Shown here: positions 1 through 14,237 of the stretch, piece by piece
Position numbering within the stretch: the stretch's first letter is position 1
Layout: the number at the start of each line of letters is the position of its first letter
NCBI GenBank assembly: GCA_029378245.1
Contig: JARKIF010000006.1
Location: 2,666,001-2,730,000 of the forward strand
From: Roridomyces roridus
Lineage: Eukaryota; Basidiomycota; Agaricomycetes; Agaricales; Mycenaceae
Length of the DNA stretch: 64,000 nucleotides
Direction of reading: 5' to 3'
The notes under the pieces: generated by a model
What the model was told of the DNA's origin: nothing
Databases searched by the model: none
What the model saw: only the letters and a program-made list of their open reading frames with translations
Position numbers and translations under genes: made by a program

Positions 1-1768
1 CATCGGAAATTTGAGGAGTGGATTCAAGAGTATGGGCCTCTCGTGTCGCTACGGAGGGGCCGCGAATTGATTGTCATCATTGGGCGGTATAATGTAAGTG
101 ATTTCTTGCGTGATTAGGGATGCGTATAGACGAATCAACGCAGGCTGCTGTCGAAATTATGGAGAAAGAGGGTGCAGCGCTGGCTGACCGACCTCCGTCC
201 ATTGCTGCCGGAGAGACTCTTTCCGGAGGAATGCGGACGTTGCTCATCGGCAACTGGAGAGCGTCTCCGCAAACTTCGCAAGTGCGATCGAGTATCCAAC
301 TGACAGATTTGAGCGCTGAAATTGATCCAGGGCCTTGCACGCGCAGCTGCGGCCCCTGGTCGCCGCGGAGTACCAGCCGATTCAGCAGAGGCATGCGCAA
401 TCTCACATTCTGGAACATTCTCAGAGCTCCAGAAGACCATCTCGCCCACGCTCAACGGTAAGTAACTCGAGGAAACCGTTATGTACTCACTTTTCGTTCA
501 GATATGCTGCAAGCGTAATCCTTTCCTTGACGTACGATACCCACTCAAATGAGCGTCTTGTACACGACATCAGTGGTTCTCAGGCGCGGCTGGGAGCAGC
601 CCTCATCCCAGGCGCCTATCTGGTGGATGCATATACCTTTCTACGATATGTCCCCGGATACCTCTCCAATCTTCGTGCTCAGCATCAAATGGAGTTGACC
701 TTATTCAAGTCGCAGCTTGATGCTGTCCGCAGAAGATTGGATGCAAACGAAGAAGTGAAACCATGTTTCGCCTAAACATGTCCTGGAGCATCAATCCGAG
801 TATGGATTGAGCGACAATGAAGCGGCGTATCTCAATGGCTCCATGTTCGGGGCATGGCGCTGCAACAAGCGCTTCCGCTATCTCCATCGTCATCATGGCA
901 GCGGCCGTCTTCCCAGAGATGCAAAACAGAGTCCAGGAGCAACTTGACAGGATCATAGGGGCCGGGAAACGTAGGTACTCCCTTTTGACCGATTTCTTCA
1001 GTTATCAAACCAATTGTCAGTCCCGACATTTCAAGACGAGCCGGATCTGGTGCAAGTAACAGCGTTTTATCTCGAGTCGTTTCGATGGTAAGGACACTTT
1101 CTGTCATGGAATGCGCTAACCTTGTTCCCAAGGCGGCCTGTCAGTGCAGGAGGTGTGCTGAAAACCACTCCGTAGATCCAGTTTCTTACTTTCCTAGGTT
1201 TCGCGCACCGAGCGACGAAAGACATCGTCTGGGTAAATTTTTATAGGGATGGAATAAAGCACCCAATCATCTGAATGCAGAACGGATATCTGATACCGAA
1301 AGGCGCGAGTGTATACGGGAATTACTGGTCAGTCTTTCCCGCATGCTGCTCTCGACATAACCCAACCCCAGCTAGGTCCATCGCCCGTGACCCAGAGGTT
1401 TTCCCGGACCCAGAACGATTCGATCCTCAGCGCTGGCTAACACCCGATGGCAAAACCATCCGAGAAGACCTCAAGATATTCCAGTTTGGATTCGGTAGAC
1501 GGGTAAGTCAGAGTCTGGCATCCATCCTGCTCCAAAATTGACTCCTTTTATCACCCAGGTCTGCCCAGGTTCGCACCTCGCCAACAAATCCCTGTACATC
1601 AACACCGCTCTCCTCCTCTGGGCATTCCGAATTTCGCAGGACAGTAAGAATCCAATCGACACAATGGCGTTCACCAACACGGCGAATGTACATCCTCTTC
1701 CGTTCTCCGTGCACTTTGAGCCTCGGCGGAATATCGAGGAGATGAGTCAGTTACTGAGGGAGACATGA
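1..1768 (+). CDS. Cytochrome P450 monooxygenase, OrdA-like (5' end outside window; frameshifted)
   Basis: Heme-thiolate monooxygenase, normally ER-anchored, using NADPH-P450 reductase. The N-terminal anchor lies upstream of the window; sequence starts at an FEEWIQEYGPLVSLRRG segment. Visible in order: the helix I region (AATSASAISIVIMAAA near 860-905), the ExxR motif as YLESFRW (about 1063-1083), an aromatic/PERF-type stretch (FPDPERFDPQRW, about 1400-1440) and the heme loop FGFGRR/VCPGSHLA (about 1485-1580), split by an intron with the Cys ligand just after it. Several introns of about 50 nt fit GT-AG rules. The reading frame is broken by single-base shifts near 255, 413, 773 and 852, with family-like sequence on both sides of each break. 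It is therefore either a decaying pseudogene or an intact gene in an error-containing assembly. Substrate unknown. Family assignment is secure, functionality is not. Confidence 0.88.
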
Positions 1769-1823
1769 ATTGCTTAGGACATAATACATTTGATTCCTCA
1801 TCCGAGTGAGCATATTGGCCGTA

Positions 1824-1837
1824 AGAGAGAGAGAGAA
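1824..1837. repeat. (GA)n microsatellite in the P450 3' region
   Basis: A short run of GA dinucleotides lies about 55 bases after the P450 stop codon, between the convergent P450 and RRM genes. Confidence 0.7.
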
Positions 1838-2015
1838 AAGCAGCTAAGAGACAGAGCGCGACAGCGATAGGTAAACAGAGTGGAGTGCGAGAGCTTTTAA
1901 TTCCGGGAACCGTGCGGCAAGTGTACATAATTGCTTCAGTTAAAGTAGTAGGTAGTAGGGTCGGTACAGAAACGAGAGGAGGGAGAGAGTGCAGAGGTAG
2001 AAAATGTGATGACGC

Positions 2016-3819
2016 TCATGCATTGATTCCTAGACGAAGCACAAGCGCTTCAACAAGCTCGCGTTCCACGCCAAACTCCCTCGCGAGCTCGCTCATACGC
2101 GCTGCGGTGTCTGGAACATCCGCATCGCCGGTTTTGGGCTGCATCTCGAGGACGGCGGGCGGGGTGGGCGGCGAGAGGTCCTCGTAAGCGGAGCCATGGG
2201 GTGGGGAAGGTGGCGGGGAGTACGTGCGGCACTGCTCTTGCTGTTGTTCGTATTGCGCGTGGAATTCATCCTCATCGACTTCGCTGCGCGAGACAGGCGA
2301 AGCCACATCGAACTCGGACAGACCACGGAGTTGTTGTTCGGTGAAAGCTGTCACGTGGTAAGCTTCATGAAATTGACGAGAGCAAGAGAAATACCATGGC
2401 AGCTCAGCGCGGTGCGGACGAGCTCTTTGACAAGTTCAGGGTTTGCCTCCTCGGGCAGTCCGAGCACGAAGCACCTGGATCGCAGCAAACGTAACATCAT
2501 AAAGCAAGTCGCGCAAGCTGACGGTCCAAAACACGCGACTGTCGCGATCAGTGGGGAACTTGGCGAGGATGCTGATGAGGGCGTGGAAAGGAAGACCAGG
2601 CACCTTGACGAAGCGCGCGTCCTGCGAGCGCATGAGCCAAAGCAAGTCTGTGAGGTCCGACTCGCGCATGAGCCCGCCCTCCAAGGCGCCGGGAAGTGAG
2701 GGACCTGCAATGCCCGCTAAAGAAGGTGCAGGCCCATCAAAGCCGCCGGCCCAAGACGGGAAGACCGCGGTCATTAGGGCAGGCTGCGAGGAGCGGGTCA
2801 GAGTAACAGCACGCGCACGACGGCCGGTACCAAGCACTGGAGCTGCCCGATGCTCGCCGCGGAGAACAGAGCGGGCGGCAGGCCTCAGTGGGAAGCTCGA
2901 CAAAGGCATGTGAGAGGGTCTTGCCAAGCCTATCGAGGAGCACATGAGCACGAGCACCGGACTCAGCGGACACGCCAAGGAAGGTGAGGATAGCTGGGGG
3001 TGTAATGTCCCAGGGAACATTGTCGATGCGGAGCACTACAGGGTCCTCGTCTGCGGAGGGCGAGGATGGCGGCGAAAATGGGAGAAGGAAGCTTTGTTCG
3101 AGAGTAGGAGAAGGCGGTGCGCGAACGAGGCCAAACGTCTCGACGGTCGCGCGGCAAACGACGCAATGCATGGAGAGTTGATCCACGATATTAAGTGCCG
3201 ACTGTGAGGCATGGTCTGAACAAGCATATGGGAGCATGGCGACAGCATAGCGAGTTGCTTGGAAGCAACAGCACACGACGAGCAATGGGTGTTGTTCTGG
3301 GCCTCAGGCTGTTGCTCGCAATGAGGTTCGACGTGCTCGTCGACGTCGGGAAGAAGGTTGGACTTGAGACCGAAAGCATCGGCGTTCGTGGGCCGGGGCG
3401 GTGACGCTGCCCTTGAGACGCATTTGAGCAGCGAGGTGAGCGTTCCGTGGAGGGGTGTGAGGAACGTTCTCGGACGCGTAAGAAAGGGCACGACGACGAG
3501 GAGCCGTGATAAACGGAGGAAGAAGGGGCGCGTCAAAGGACACGTCGCTTTCGTCTGCTTCTTCCTCGTCGTCCTGGACGCGTATCCCGTTCTGCGAGGC
3601 ACGCGAGCGCCAGCTGTGGTTATGGCTAGCGTCAGACTTGACCTGTGGAGAAAAGCTTAAGCGCTTCATGCGGTAGTTGTCCGGGGTGGTGGGGGCGTAG
3701 GAAGAGGGAGTGGACGGGGTATTGGGAGAGGTCGAAGCGTAGCGGACCACCATGGGGGTCGAGTATCTCGAGAAACTCGGGGATGACATGTACCGCGAGG
3801 GCGTCTGGTAGTTGGACAT
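2016..3819 (-). CDS. RRM-domain RNA-binding protein, function unknown
   Basis: Start is the ATG at 3819 (MSNYQTPSRYMSSPSFSRYS). The first 150 residues are Ser/Pro/Tyr-rich and probably disordered. Then comes a Cys/His-rich patch (HCSSC ... YACSDHA ... MHCVVCRATVETF) that could bind zinc, and an RNA-recognition-motif-like fold (VVLRIDNVPWDITPPAIL ... KTLSHAFVELPTEAA; RNP1 is divergent). After it is a conserved-looking block (LMRESDLTDLLWLMRSQDAR ... VPGLPFHALISILAKFP), and the protein ends in LVLRLGINA. One intron near 2349-2395 joins LSCH to AFTEQQLRG. Frame breaks lie near 3397, 3220 and 2885 with no splice sites, so they are likely assembly indels. I do not recognise a named orthologue. A role in RNA binding is inference from the RRM only. 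It is divergently transcribed from the ABC transporter. Confidence 0.72.
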
Positions 3820-4345
3820 CGTGTTGGTTGGGACAAACCACTAGTGACTTTTGTTTGCTGTATCAACAACACGGCGGGGTCGTGATACGATGCAAAAACG
3901 TGATCAACTGATTAGGTAATGTTATCCGGGCTTCCTCCTCAGTTCACGGCCTCTTCGGGCCTTGGAAGAGGTGGCGAAATAATTCATCGGACTTCCGATA
4001 TCAGCGGCAAGTGCCACAAGTAATGTGCATGGGGATGTTCGGAATGCAATTCCCAGCAACACATGGAACTGCCAGCGCCTGCGATAGTTAGGCCCCCGTG
4101 AAGACCAGAGACCGCAAAAAACTGCAGCCCTTTGGAGGTTCTTGAACCTTGGTTGAAGAGCTTTTTTTCTCTTTTGGTCACCGAATATTCGAGTCGGCCT
4201 TCCGCTGACGGGTGATCCGGCGGCTTGTCCACATAATCAGGCTCACGAGAACGGGCCTGGTGATCGAAGATATCAGGCTCGGCTACTTTGTGCCCCGCTA
4301 CTTTGTGTTCCGCTACTTTGCGTCTTGCTCTTCCTGCTGCTCATC
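3820..4345. other. Divergent intergenic region (RRM gene / ABC transporter)
   Basis: Both neighbours start at its edges, so it should hold both promoters. Near 4288-4320 there is a near-repeat of a 12-13 base unit (tactttgtgccccgc, tactttgtgttccgc, tactttgcg). I see no coding potential and no clear TATA box. Confidence 0.5.
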
Positions 4346-7300
4346 ATGGACAGCGAAGCGGGGTCTCCCAAGACTATCCCCCTCAACCAGGAGCAAGAGG
4401 ACCGCGTTCACGCGTTGGCCAGGACCATGTCTCACGACACCGCTGGCAACCCTTTCCCTCCTCTCGGGCAAACCACGAGTCGCGTGTCGCACAACTCTAA
4501 ATACCTCAACCCTTTCGAAGAGGGTATGTACAAATAACCATCTTGGTGCATACGAATCACGTCCATGTTCAGAGGCTCGGCAGCAAGACGAGACCCTTGA
4601 CCCTCTCTCAGCAAAATTTGACATCAACGTCTGGCTCAAGGCCGTAATGGGAATCACTTCTCGAGATCCGGAAAAATTCCCGACCAGGTTAGTGGCCTGA
4701 CCTAACCTAACCTAACCTACCTAACCTGACTGAAAGGACCGCTGGCGTCTCGTTTCGCAATCTGAACGTGCATGGAGTGGGCAGTCCGACGGACTATCAG
4801 AAAACTGTCTCAAATATCTGGCTCGGCTTGGGTTCAGTGGTCAAAGGCTTGATGGGTATGAAGTCTGGCAAGCGCAAAATCCGTGTGTCCACTCATGTCC
4901 TTGATCATTGCGGGAAACTTACCTTATTTGAATAGAGATTCTGCGTGATTTTGATGGACTTTTGAAATCCGGAGAGCTCTTGGTTGTTCTGGGTCAGTGA
5001 CTTGATCCTACTTTCTTCTGTCCCTCACATATTACAGGGCGCCCCGGAAGGTTTGTAGTCCCAGTGGTCAGTGTATTTCTTTCAAGGCTGACTTGAGATC
5101 AGTGGCTGCTCTACATTCCTTAAAACAATTGCTGGTGCGTCGTTTCACTAAGCAGGGTTAGCTTTTTTTGACTTGAACTTCAGGACAAACCCATGGTCAG
5201 CTCTCATTCTTTGATAAAATCGCCCAATCTAACCTCGATACAGGGTTCACGGTCGAAGCAACATCGGATATTCAGTATCAAGGTGAGATTAAGATAAGGC
5301 CTAGGTCCCGCGCGTGGTACGGCCACTCACAAAAAAAAACAGGTATCCCCAGGGAAACCATGCACAAGGATTTTCGCGGCGAAGTCATCTACAACGCCGA
5401 AGTGGACGTGCATTTCCCTAATTTGACCGTCGGCCAGGTGACGTGAACCACTTCTGCCACAACTAATCTCTTACCGCCTGCCAGACCCTCCTTTTTGCCG
5501 CCAAAGCACGAGTTCCCGCACCCGTATCGGCAACGTCTCTCGTCAAAGTTATGCTGAACATATGCGGGACTTGGTCATGGCCATCTTCGGACTGACACAC
5601 ACACTCAATACCAAGGTTGGAAACGATTTTGTGCGAGGCGTGAGTGGAGGCGAGCGAAAGAGAGTCAGTATCGCGGAAACGACGCTGAGTGGTGCGTTTT
5701 TTGTGCCAATATTTTCTCGGGGTGTTCTAAGCATATATAGGTTCGCCGCTCCAGTGCTGGGATAATTCGACTCGTGGCCTGGACAGTGCCACTGCCCTCG
5801 ATTTCATCCGTACACTGCGCCTCTCCACGCAGGTTTCTGGCTCCACTTGCATGGTCGCGATCTATCAGGTTCGTAATTCCCCCATATTCCGCAATATATT
5901 CATTGAATGCCCACGTACAATAGGCATCTCAAAACGCTTACGATGTCAGTTACCCGCTGGGACCTTCTTCCAGAATACTGACTTGCACCGTTCTAGCTCT
6001 TTGACAAGGTCATAGTGTTATACTCCGGGCGCCAGATCTTTACGGGCCCACCGAGACTGCCAAGGCCTTCTGGACCAGCCGTGGGTTCGTGTGCGCGCCC
6101 CGACAAACGACGGGCGACTTCTTGACCTCGCTGACTAATCCTGCGGAGCGCATCATCGCAGAGGGATTCGAGAATCGGGTTCCTGTAACACCCGACGATT
6201 TTGCGCGTGTCTGGAGGGAGAGCGACGAGTACAAGACGCTTCTCAGGGACATCGAGGCCTACAATGCCGAATACCCGCTTGGTGGAGAGGCGTTGACCAA
6301 GTTCAGGTCTGCTCGGCAATTACAGCAGTCCAAGTCTATGTAAGCTCCTCAGTTTCCACTCGATCATTCGCTCTGATCGTCGAGACAGGAGCCCCAAGTC
6401 GCCCTACACCATTTCGATCCGTCGCCAGATTGCACTCTGCATGGAGCGCGGGTTCCAGCGGCTCAGTGGCGATCTCACGACCTTCTATACGACCGTTATA
6501 GGTGCGTAATTAGCCCGTGCGGATGTCCCTGCTGATCTCCAGTTAGGCAACACCATCATGTCTTTGATCATTTCCAGTGTTTTCTATAATCTCAAAGGCG
6601 ACACTGCGAGCTTCTTCCAGAGGGGCTCGTTGCTGTTTTACGCGGTTCTGCTCAGCGCCTTTGCCAGCGCTTTAGAGGTACGCTGATATCCACCTCTGAG
6701 TTCTGGTGGCTGATTTTCAATTGCAAAGATATTTACTTTATATGCCCAACGTCCTATAGTCGAAAAGCATAATGCCTATGCTCTCTATCACCCGTGCGTT
6801 TAATCGTCTCGCTGCAACCTTGCTGCTGCTAATTTCGCTCCAGATTCACCGAGGCCATCAGTAGTATGATATGCGATCTGCCCCTCAAGCTGATCACCGC
6901 CACCGTCATCGACCTCACGGTGGGTGATGGACCCTCTGCACACACAGAACCCAAGATTAATCTATTTCCAGCTGTACTTTATGAGCAATCTGCGACGCGA
7001 ACCTGGGGCTTTCTTTATCTTTTACTTGTTTTCGATCGCCTGTACGCTTGCGATGGTAGGAATTCGTTCTGAAGCCCCGGCAGACTGATAACTCTCCCAT
7101 AGTCGATGATCTTTAGGACAATCGCCTCAATCTCGCGGTCGCTTGTTCAAGCTCTTACTCCTGCTGCGATTTTCATTTTAGCTTTAATAATGTACACGGG
7201 GTTCACAGGTGGGGCGAGGCTTGCAATGTCTTCGAAGTGATGTCTAAATTTTTTTTGGTCAGTTCCCGTTCGGAATATGGTCCCATGGTTCCGCTGGATG

Positions 7301-10194
7301 AACTACCTCAATCCTGTCGGATATGCGTTCGAAGCTCGTATGTTTTTTCTTTGTTTGTCTGGTCCATCATCTTATTCTTCTTAGTGATGGTGAACGAGTT
7401 TGCGGGTCGGAACTACTCTTGTAGCGCCTTCATCCCTGAAGGGCCTGCGTACGACAACGTATCTGCTGCAAATAGGATATGCAGCGTTGCAGGAGCCAAG
7501 CCGGGCAACAACTTTGTTCTTGGGACAGATTACTTGGAAACTTCGTTTACCTATGTCCATAGCCATCTCTGGCGCAACCTGGGTATCCTCATTGCTTTCA
7601 TCGTTCGTTGCCTCGTTTTCTCCTTGTGGTATGCTAACGTTAGCTATCAGATCGTCTTTTGCGCCGTGCACCTCCTGACCACGGAATACATCCAAGCTGC
7701 CAAGTCCAAGGGCGAGGTCCTCATGTTCACCCGTGGACACCTTCCTCGCAAACGCATTGCTGACGACGAGGAGACGTCTACTCTGAATGAGAAGCCGATT
7801 CCCGAGGAATCTGGTAAACGGGCTGAAGATGTCAAGATCCCCCGTCAGAAGAAGATTTTCTTTGGAAGGATGTTTGTTATGATATCAAGCTCAAGGATGG
7901 GTCAGACAGACGCCTACTCACCGAGGTGGACGGTTGGGTGAAGCCTGGAACTTTAACTGCGTTGATGGGTGTCTCTGGGGCCGGTAAAACAACCCTGTTG
8001 GACGTCCTTGCGGCGCGAACTACGATGGGTGTGGTATCCGGCGAGATGCTCGTCAACGGCCATCAACGTGACCAGTCCTTCCAGCGCAAGACCGGCTATG
8101 TCCAGCAACAGGACCTTCACTTGGCGACGTCGACGGTTCGCGAGTCATTGATCTTCAGCGCTCTCCTTCGTCAGCACAAGTCGATTCCCAAGGAAGAGAA
8201 GTTGGCCTACGTCGAGGAGGTCATCACCCTGTTGGAGATGCAGGACTACGCTTCGGCTGTCGTTGGTGTTCCGGGCGAAGGTCTTAACGTGGAACAACGC
8301 AAGCGCCTTACGATTGCGGTCGAGCTGGTCGCGAAGCCAGGTGCGCCGCGGAGAATTTCAGGCTTTCTCCCATGCTGACATCGATTTATTTTAGAGCTTC
8401 TCGTTGCGTTCGACGAACCTACGAGCGGTAAGTGCTACTCGTTATTCAAGAGTTGATGATTGAGGCGACGGTAGGATTGGATTCCCAGACTGCATGGTCC
8501 ATCTGCCAGCTGATGCGAAAACTTGCGAATCACGGGCAGGCTATTTTGTCAACTATACATCAGCGTACGTTCTCATTCCATTGTCTTTGCGGTGCAACTG
8601 AGTAGCTTTCCAGCGAGCGCTATCCTCATGCAAGAATTTGATCGACTCTTGTTTTTGTATGTTTTGCTCGTTTGTCAGTTTCCCCCTCTCCAATTCACAC
8701 TCCGCCAGGGCTCCGGGAGGAAAGACGGTATACTTTGGCGACATCGGCGAGAACAGCAAGATTCTCATCGAGTACTTTGAGAAGTATGGTGCCCATCCCT
8801 GCCCGCCGGACGCCAACCCGGCGGAATGGATGCTCGAGGTCATCGGAGCTGCCCGCGGCTTCAAACCCTCTCATGATTGGACCGAGGTCTGGAAGAACAG
8901 CGAAGAGCGGGTCCGGGTTCGCAAGGAATTTGACGAGATGGTGGCACAGTTATCCCAGATCCCTGACGATGGTCAATCCGCGGCGGGCTACGAACCTTTT
9001 GCGGAATCGTTTTCAACACAGCTCAAGGAATGCTTTAGGCGCGTCTGGTTGCAGTACTGGCGCACCCCTTCGTACATTTACGCCAAATTATCACTGGTCA
9101 CCATCTGTTCTCTCTTCATCGGCTTCACGTTTTATCGAGCAAAGACCACTCTGCAAGGGTTGCAGGATCAATTGGTTTGTGTCGGTAGTTGCGTCCCCGC
9201 TCTTTAGCTGATATTTTCCGCAGTTCTCGATCTTCATGCTCCTCGTGCTCTTCGGCAATCTTAGTCAGCAGATCATGCCTCTCTTTGTAGAGCAACGATC
9301 CCTGTACGAAGCCCGGGAACGCCCGTCCAAGGCATATTCATGGGTGGCCTTCCTCCTTGCGCAAGTTCTTGTCGAGATACCTTGGCAAGTACTCTGCGCG
9401 CTGCTGAGTTTTGTCTCCTGGTATTATCCCATCGGCCTCCATCGCAATGCCATTGCTGCTCACCAAACCGCGGAGCGCGGAGGACTCATGTTCCTCGTAC
9501 GTCTGCTCCCTTTACTTGTGTCGCATATATCTGATGGCGACGCAAAGAATATTTTGGCCTTCATGTTGTTCACTTCTTCATTCTCCCAGATGCTCGTAGC
9601 TGGATCCGACACCGCAGAGGCAGCTGGTAATATTGGGAACCTTCTGTTCTCGCTTACACTCCTCTTCTGCGGTGTCCTGGCTGGGCCGAAGACTCTGGGG
9701 TGGTGGGTGAGTACCAGGCCTTTGTATCGCGTTTCTTGGTCTAATGGTGCAACTAGGTTTGGATGTACCGAGTGTCCCCCTTCAGTTACTTGGTGGGAGG
9801 TATGCTGGCGACCGGAGTAGCAAATGTCAATGTCACGTGCTCGGACATCGAGCTCTTGACGATAGACCCCGTCAGCGGTCAGCAGTGTGGGGATTATTTG
9901 CACCATACATGCAAGTCGCCGGCGGGTCCCTCCTGAACCCCAATGCCACGAGCGCCTGCCAATTCTGCACTGTGGCGGACACCAACACTTTCTTGGCAAA
10001 TATCAATATTTCCGTGCGTTCCATTCCTCTCATGAGACGTTTGAACTAAGTTCTGATAGTACTCGGAACGGTGGAGAAACTTTGGGATTATGTGGGTCTA
10101 CATTGGCTTCAATGCGTTCGCAGCGTGCCTATTGTATTATTACGGCCGTGTGCCCAAGGACAAAAAGACGAAGCAGGCCAAGAAGGAGGATTAG
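4346..10194 (+). CDS. Full-size PDR-type ABC transporter (ABCG subfamily)
   Basis: ATP-driven plasma-membrane exporter of the pleiotropic drug resistance type, expected to expel xenobiotics or lipids. The layout is the reverse (NBD-TMD)2 order of the family. NBD1 has the degenerate Walker A of PDR proteins ([16 protein letters not shown], split by an intron near 5053-5104), signature [10 protein letters not shown] (about 5640-5670) and [15 protein letters not shown]1 spans about 6.4-7.7 kb and includes an extracellular Cys-containing loop ([11 protein letters not shown]). NBD2 has a canonical Walker A (GVSGAGKTT, about 7970-7995), the typical degenerate signature [11 protein letters not shown], and [16 protein letters not shown]2 then runs to the lysine-rich tail [12 protein letters not shown]. 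The start [20 protein letters not shown] fits the family. About 20 short introns are needed. One base appears missing near 6048 ([12 protein letters not shown]). Substrate cannot be read from the sequence. Confidence 0.95.
4688..4736 (+). repeat. Intron made largely of CCTAA pentamer repeats
   Basis: This 49-nt intron of the ABC transporter starts with gttagt and ends with gaaag. It joins PT(R) to (R)TAGVSFRNL in frame. Bases 4696-4727 are a tandem array of the pentamer CCTAA (three perfect units plus variants), each containing a CTAAC/CTGAC branch-site match. Confidence 0.8.
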
Positions 10195-10608
10195 ATACAT
10201 GCGCTTCTATGGACATTTTAGATTCTGGATTTCCTTGTTTTGTACATACACTACTGTACTAATTACGGACTGTTGCTCTTAGGCGCTCGTCGGAATGATC
10301 TGCCAACTTGTTCTCTAGACACAACCTGCTCTCGACTCTGACGACTTGGACAATATCACCACTCGACTCTGAAGACTCGCACAATGTCACTTGAACTCTC
10401 GACGATCCTGGGCGACAGTCCAAGCTACAGCATTCGAGCAGTGCCCATCGCGATTCTCTGGCCACGGCGACACGGCTGGCATGAAGGCGCCACGGGCATC
10501 GCACGGTGACCTTGGCATGCCCGTGTTCCAATTCGATGCATCCATACATATACCTCTTGGGAAGCAGTCAAAAGACCAACTCATTCAACGACCCAAGCCA
10601 TCCCTTCA
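10195..10608. other. Intergenic region between ABC transporter and FSH hydrolase
   Basis: It holds the transporter 3' UTR and the promoter of the downstream hydrolase. The only structure I see is a 31-base direct repeat (listed separately). No gene is supported here. Confidence 0.5.
10331..10392. repeat. Two direct copies of a 31-bp unit
   Basis: The units begin ctcgactctgacgacttgg and ctcgactctgaagactcgc, and both continue into a caat(a/g)tcac tract. They are adjacent with a 31-base period and differ at several positions. They lie about 220 bases upstream of the FSH hydrolase start. Confidence 0.7.
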
Positions 10609-11441
10609 ATGCTGAACATTCTAGGTGGGTCGCCTGCCCTCAAGTTCCAACAACTTGCCAACGTTCCTAACTCCTTCGCCGACAGTCGTCCATGGCTACG
10701 TGCAGAGCGCCGCCACCGTAGCACACAATACTCGCAAGCTCCGAGAAGCTTTAGAAGGCGTCGCCATCCTCCACTACGTAGACGGACCCAAAGGGCACTT
10801 GTTTTCTTCCTCCCGACCATGGTGGCACCTCGGCGAACATCTGGAATTCGACTCGTCTCGCAACGATGGGAGGTGGGAAACCGTCGTAAAATGGTGGTCG
10901 GACGAATTGTCTGCTCGTAAATACGACGGCATCATTGGACTCTCGCAGGGCAGCGCAATGTCCGCCCTCCTGGTCTCTATGATAGCACACCCGGAGCGTG
11001 TACCTCACTTTCAGCCAGCGCTTGAGCAAGATTTCAAGTTTGGTATATTCTGCTCAGGTTGGTCGATTCATTTAATTTCCCTCTTGCAGCCTTCATAATT
11101 TTCAGGATTCGTTTCGCACAAATCGCCCCACGCGGAAATATACGAAAGACTCGATCTCCCTACGTTGCACAGTCAGTCGTCTTTTCTCCATTTTCCCGAG
11201 CAGTCTGTGATATATCTGCTCTGCAAGCTGTGGATGACAACGACATGGTGGTCGGCGCTGACCGTACTCTGGAGCTTCAGACAATGTTTACCAATTCCGT
11301 GCTCCACCGTCATCATGAAGGTGTGTAGCATCCATGTCGTGAAGGCGAGAGACTGACCTTTTGCAAGGGCATTCGATACCCGTTGGAGGCAACTTTCCTG
11401 CGGTGTTTAGAGAGTTTATCCTTGCCGCGACGAGGCAGTAG
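10609..11441 (+). CDS. FSH-family serine hydrolase (FSH1-like alpha/beta hydrolase)
   Basis: Small alpha/beta hydrolase of the fungal family-of-serine-hydrolases (FSH1/OVCA2 type), an esterase-like enzyme whose natural substrate is not established. Start MLNIL is joined by an intron (10625-10684) to VVHGYVQSAATVAHNTRKLR, the typical oxyanion-strand opening. The nucleophile motif is IGLSQGSAMSALL (about 10939-10975). The acid is in VDDNDMVV (about 11230-11255) and the catalytic His in the GHSIPVGG motif (about 11368-11390), so the Ser-Asp-His triad is complete. The protein ends EFILAATRQ. Introns at about 11058-11103, 11170-11227 and 11321-11367 fit the conserved sequence. It is in the same direction as the ABC transporter but separated by 414 bases. 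I see no frame damage. Confidence 0.9.
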
Positions 11442-12107
11442 CACGATTATTAGTTCACTCGAGGACACATTCAGAGTATAATATCAATTCACATTGATAC
11501 GGTAGAGTAGTTAACACAGACACAAAAACAGTAGCAAGAAGAAAAAGAGAGCGCTCGAGAGACAGACTATGGGTACAAGATATGCGTGTGGATGCGTCTA
11601 CTAAATGCAGTGTGAGTGATTGTCTCGTATCGTGTCTATGATGAATGCGTATAAAGATGAAATCAGTCCAAGCGAGAATCGTTTTGCAATACAGTGGGGG
11701 TATCGTAGCCAGATTGTTGGTGTATCGCAAAAAGCAGACTGATGGTGGTTGTTGCTCTCGTCGTAGGCATGGCCCCGTCTATACGTCAAGGAATAGTACG
11801 GTAAAGCGATCGGGGGGATTAGGGTGGTGTAAGATATTGGGGCAGTCGACGTGAGCAAGCGTCAAGTTTCATCAGAAACGAAAAAGAGACGAGACAATTT
11901 TGGTCGTGAAGTAGATGCATCGGAGAGGAATCGTGCGGGCATGGTCATAAGTCCGGTCTCGAGACGGTCGAACAAAAGTGGGGGGACAAGAATGGTCGAG
12001 GTTCAGCATGGGGAATGGTTTTCAAGTGAAGCATAGAATGGTCGGCGAGTGAAGCAAGGGCGAGGCATGGAATGGGGAATAGGGTGGTCATGCGCAAGAC
12101 TGCGCAT
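11442..12107. other. Convergent 3' region between FSH hydrolase (+) and DED1 (-)
   Basis: This is expected to contain the two 3' UTRs. Short open frames exist on both strands, but none resembles a protein family, and I see no repeat or RNA gene. Confidence 0.5.

Positions 12108-14237
<2,130 letters not shown>

Noticed and set aside
4696..4727. Interstitial telomere repeat
   Set aside because: The unit is a pentamer (CCTAA), not the six-base CCCTAA of most fungal telomeres, and the array sits fully inside a functional intron.
1..11441. Secondary-metabolite gene cluster (P450, ABC exporter, hydrolase)
   Set aside because: No backbone enzyme (polyketide synthase, NRPS, terpene synthase) is present and an RNA-binding protein gene lies between them.
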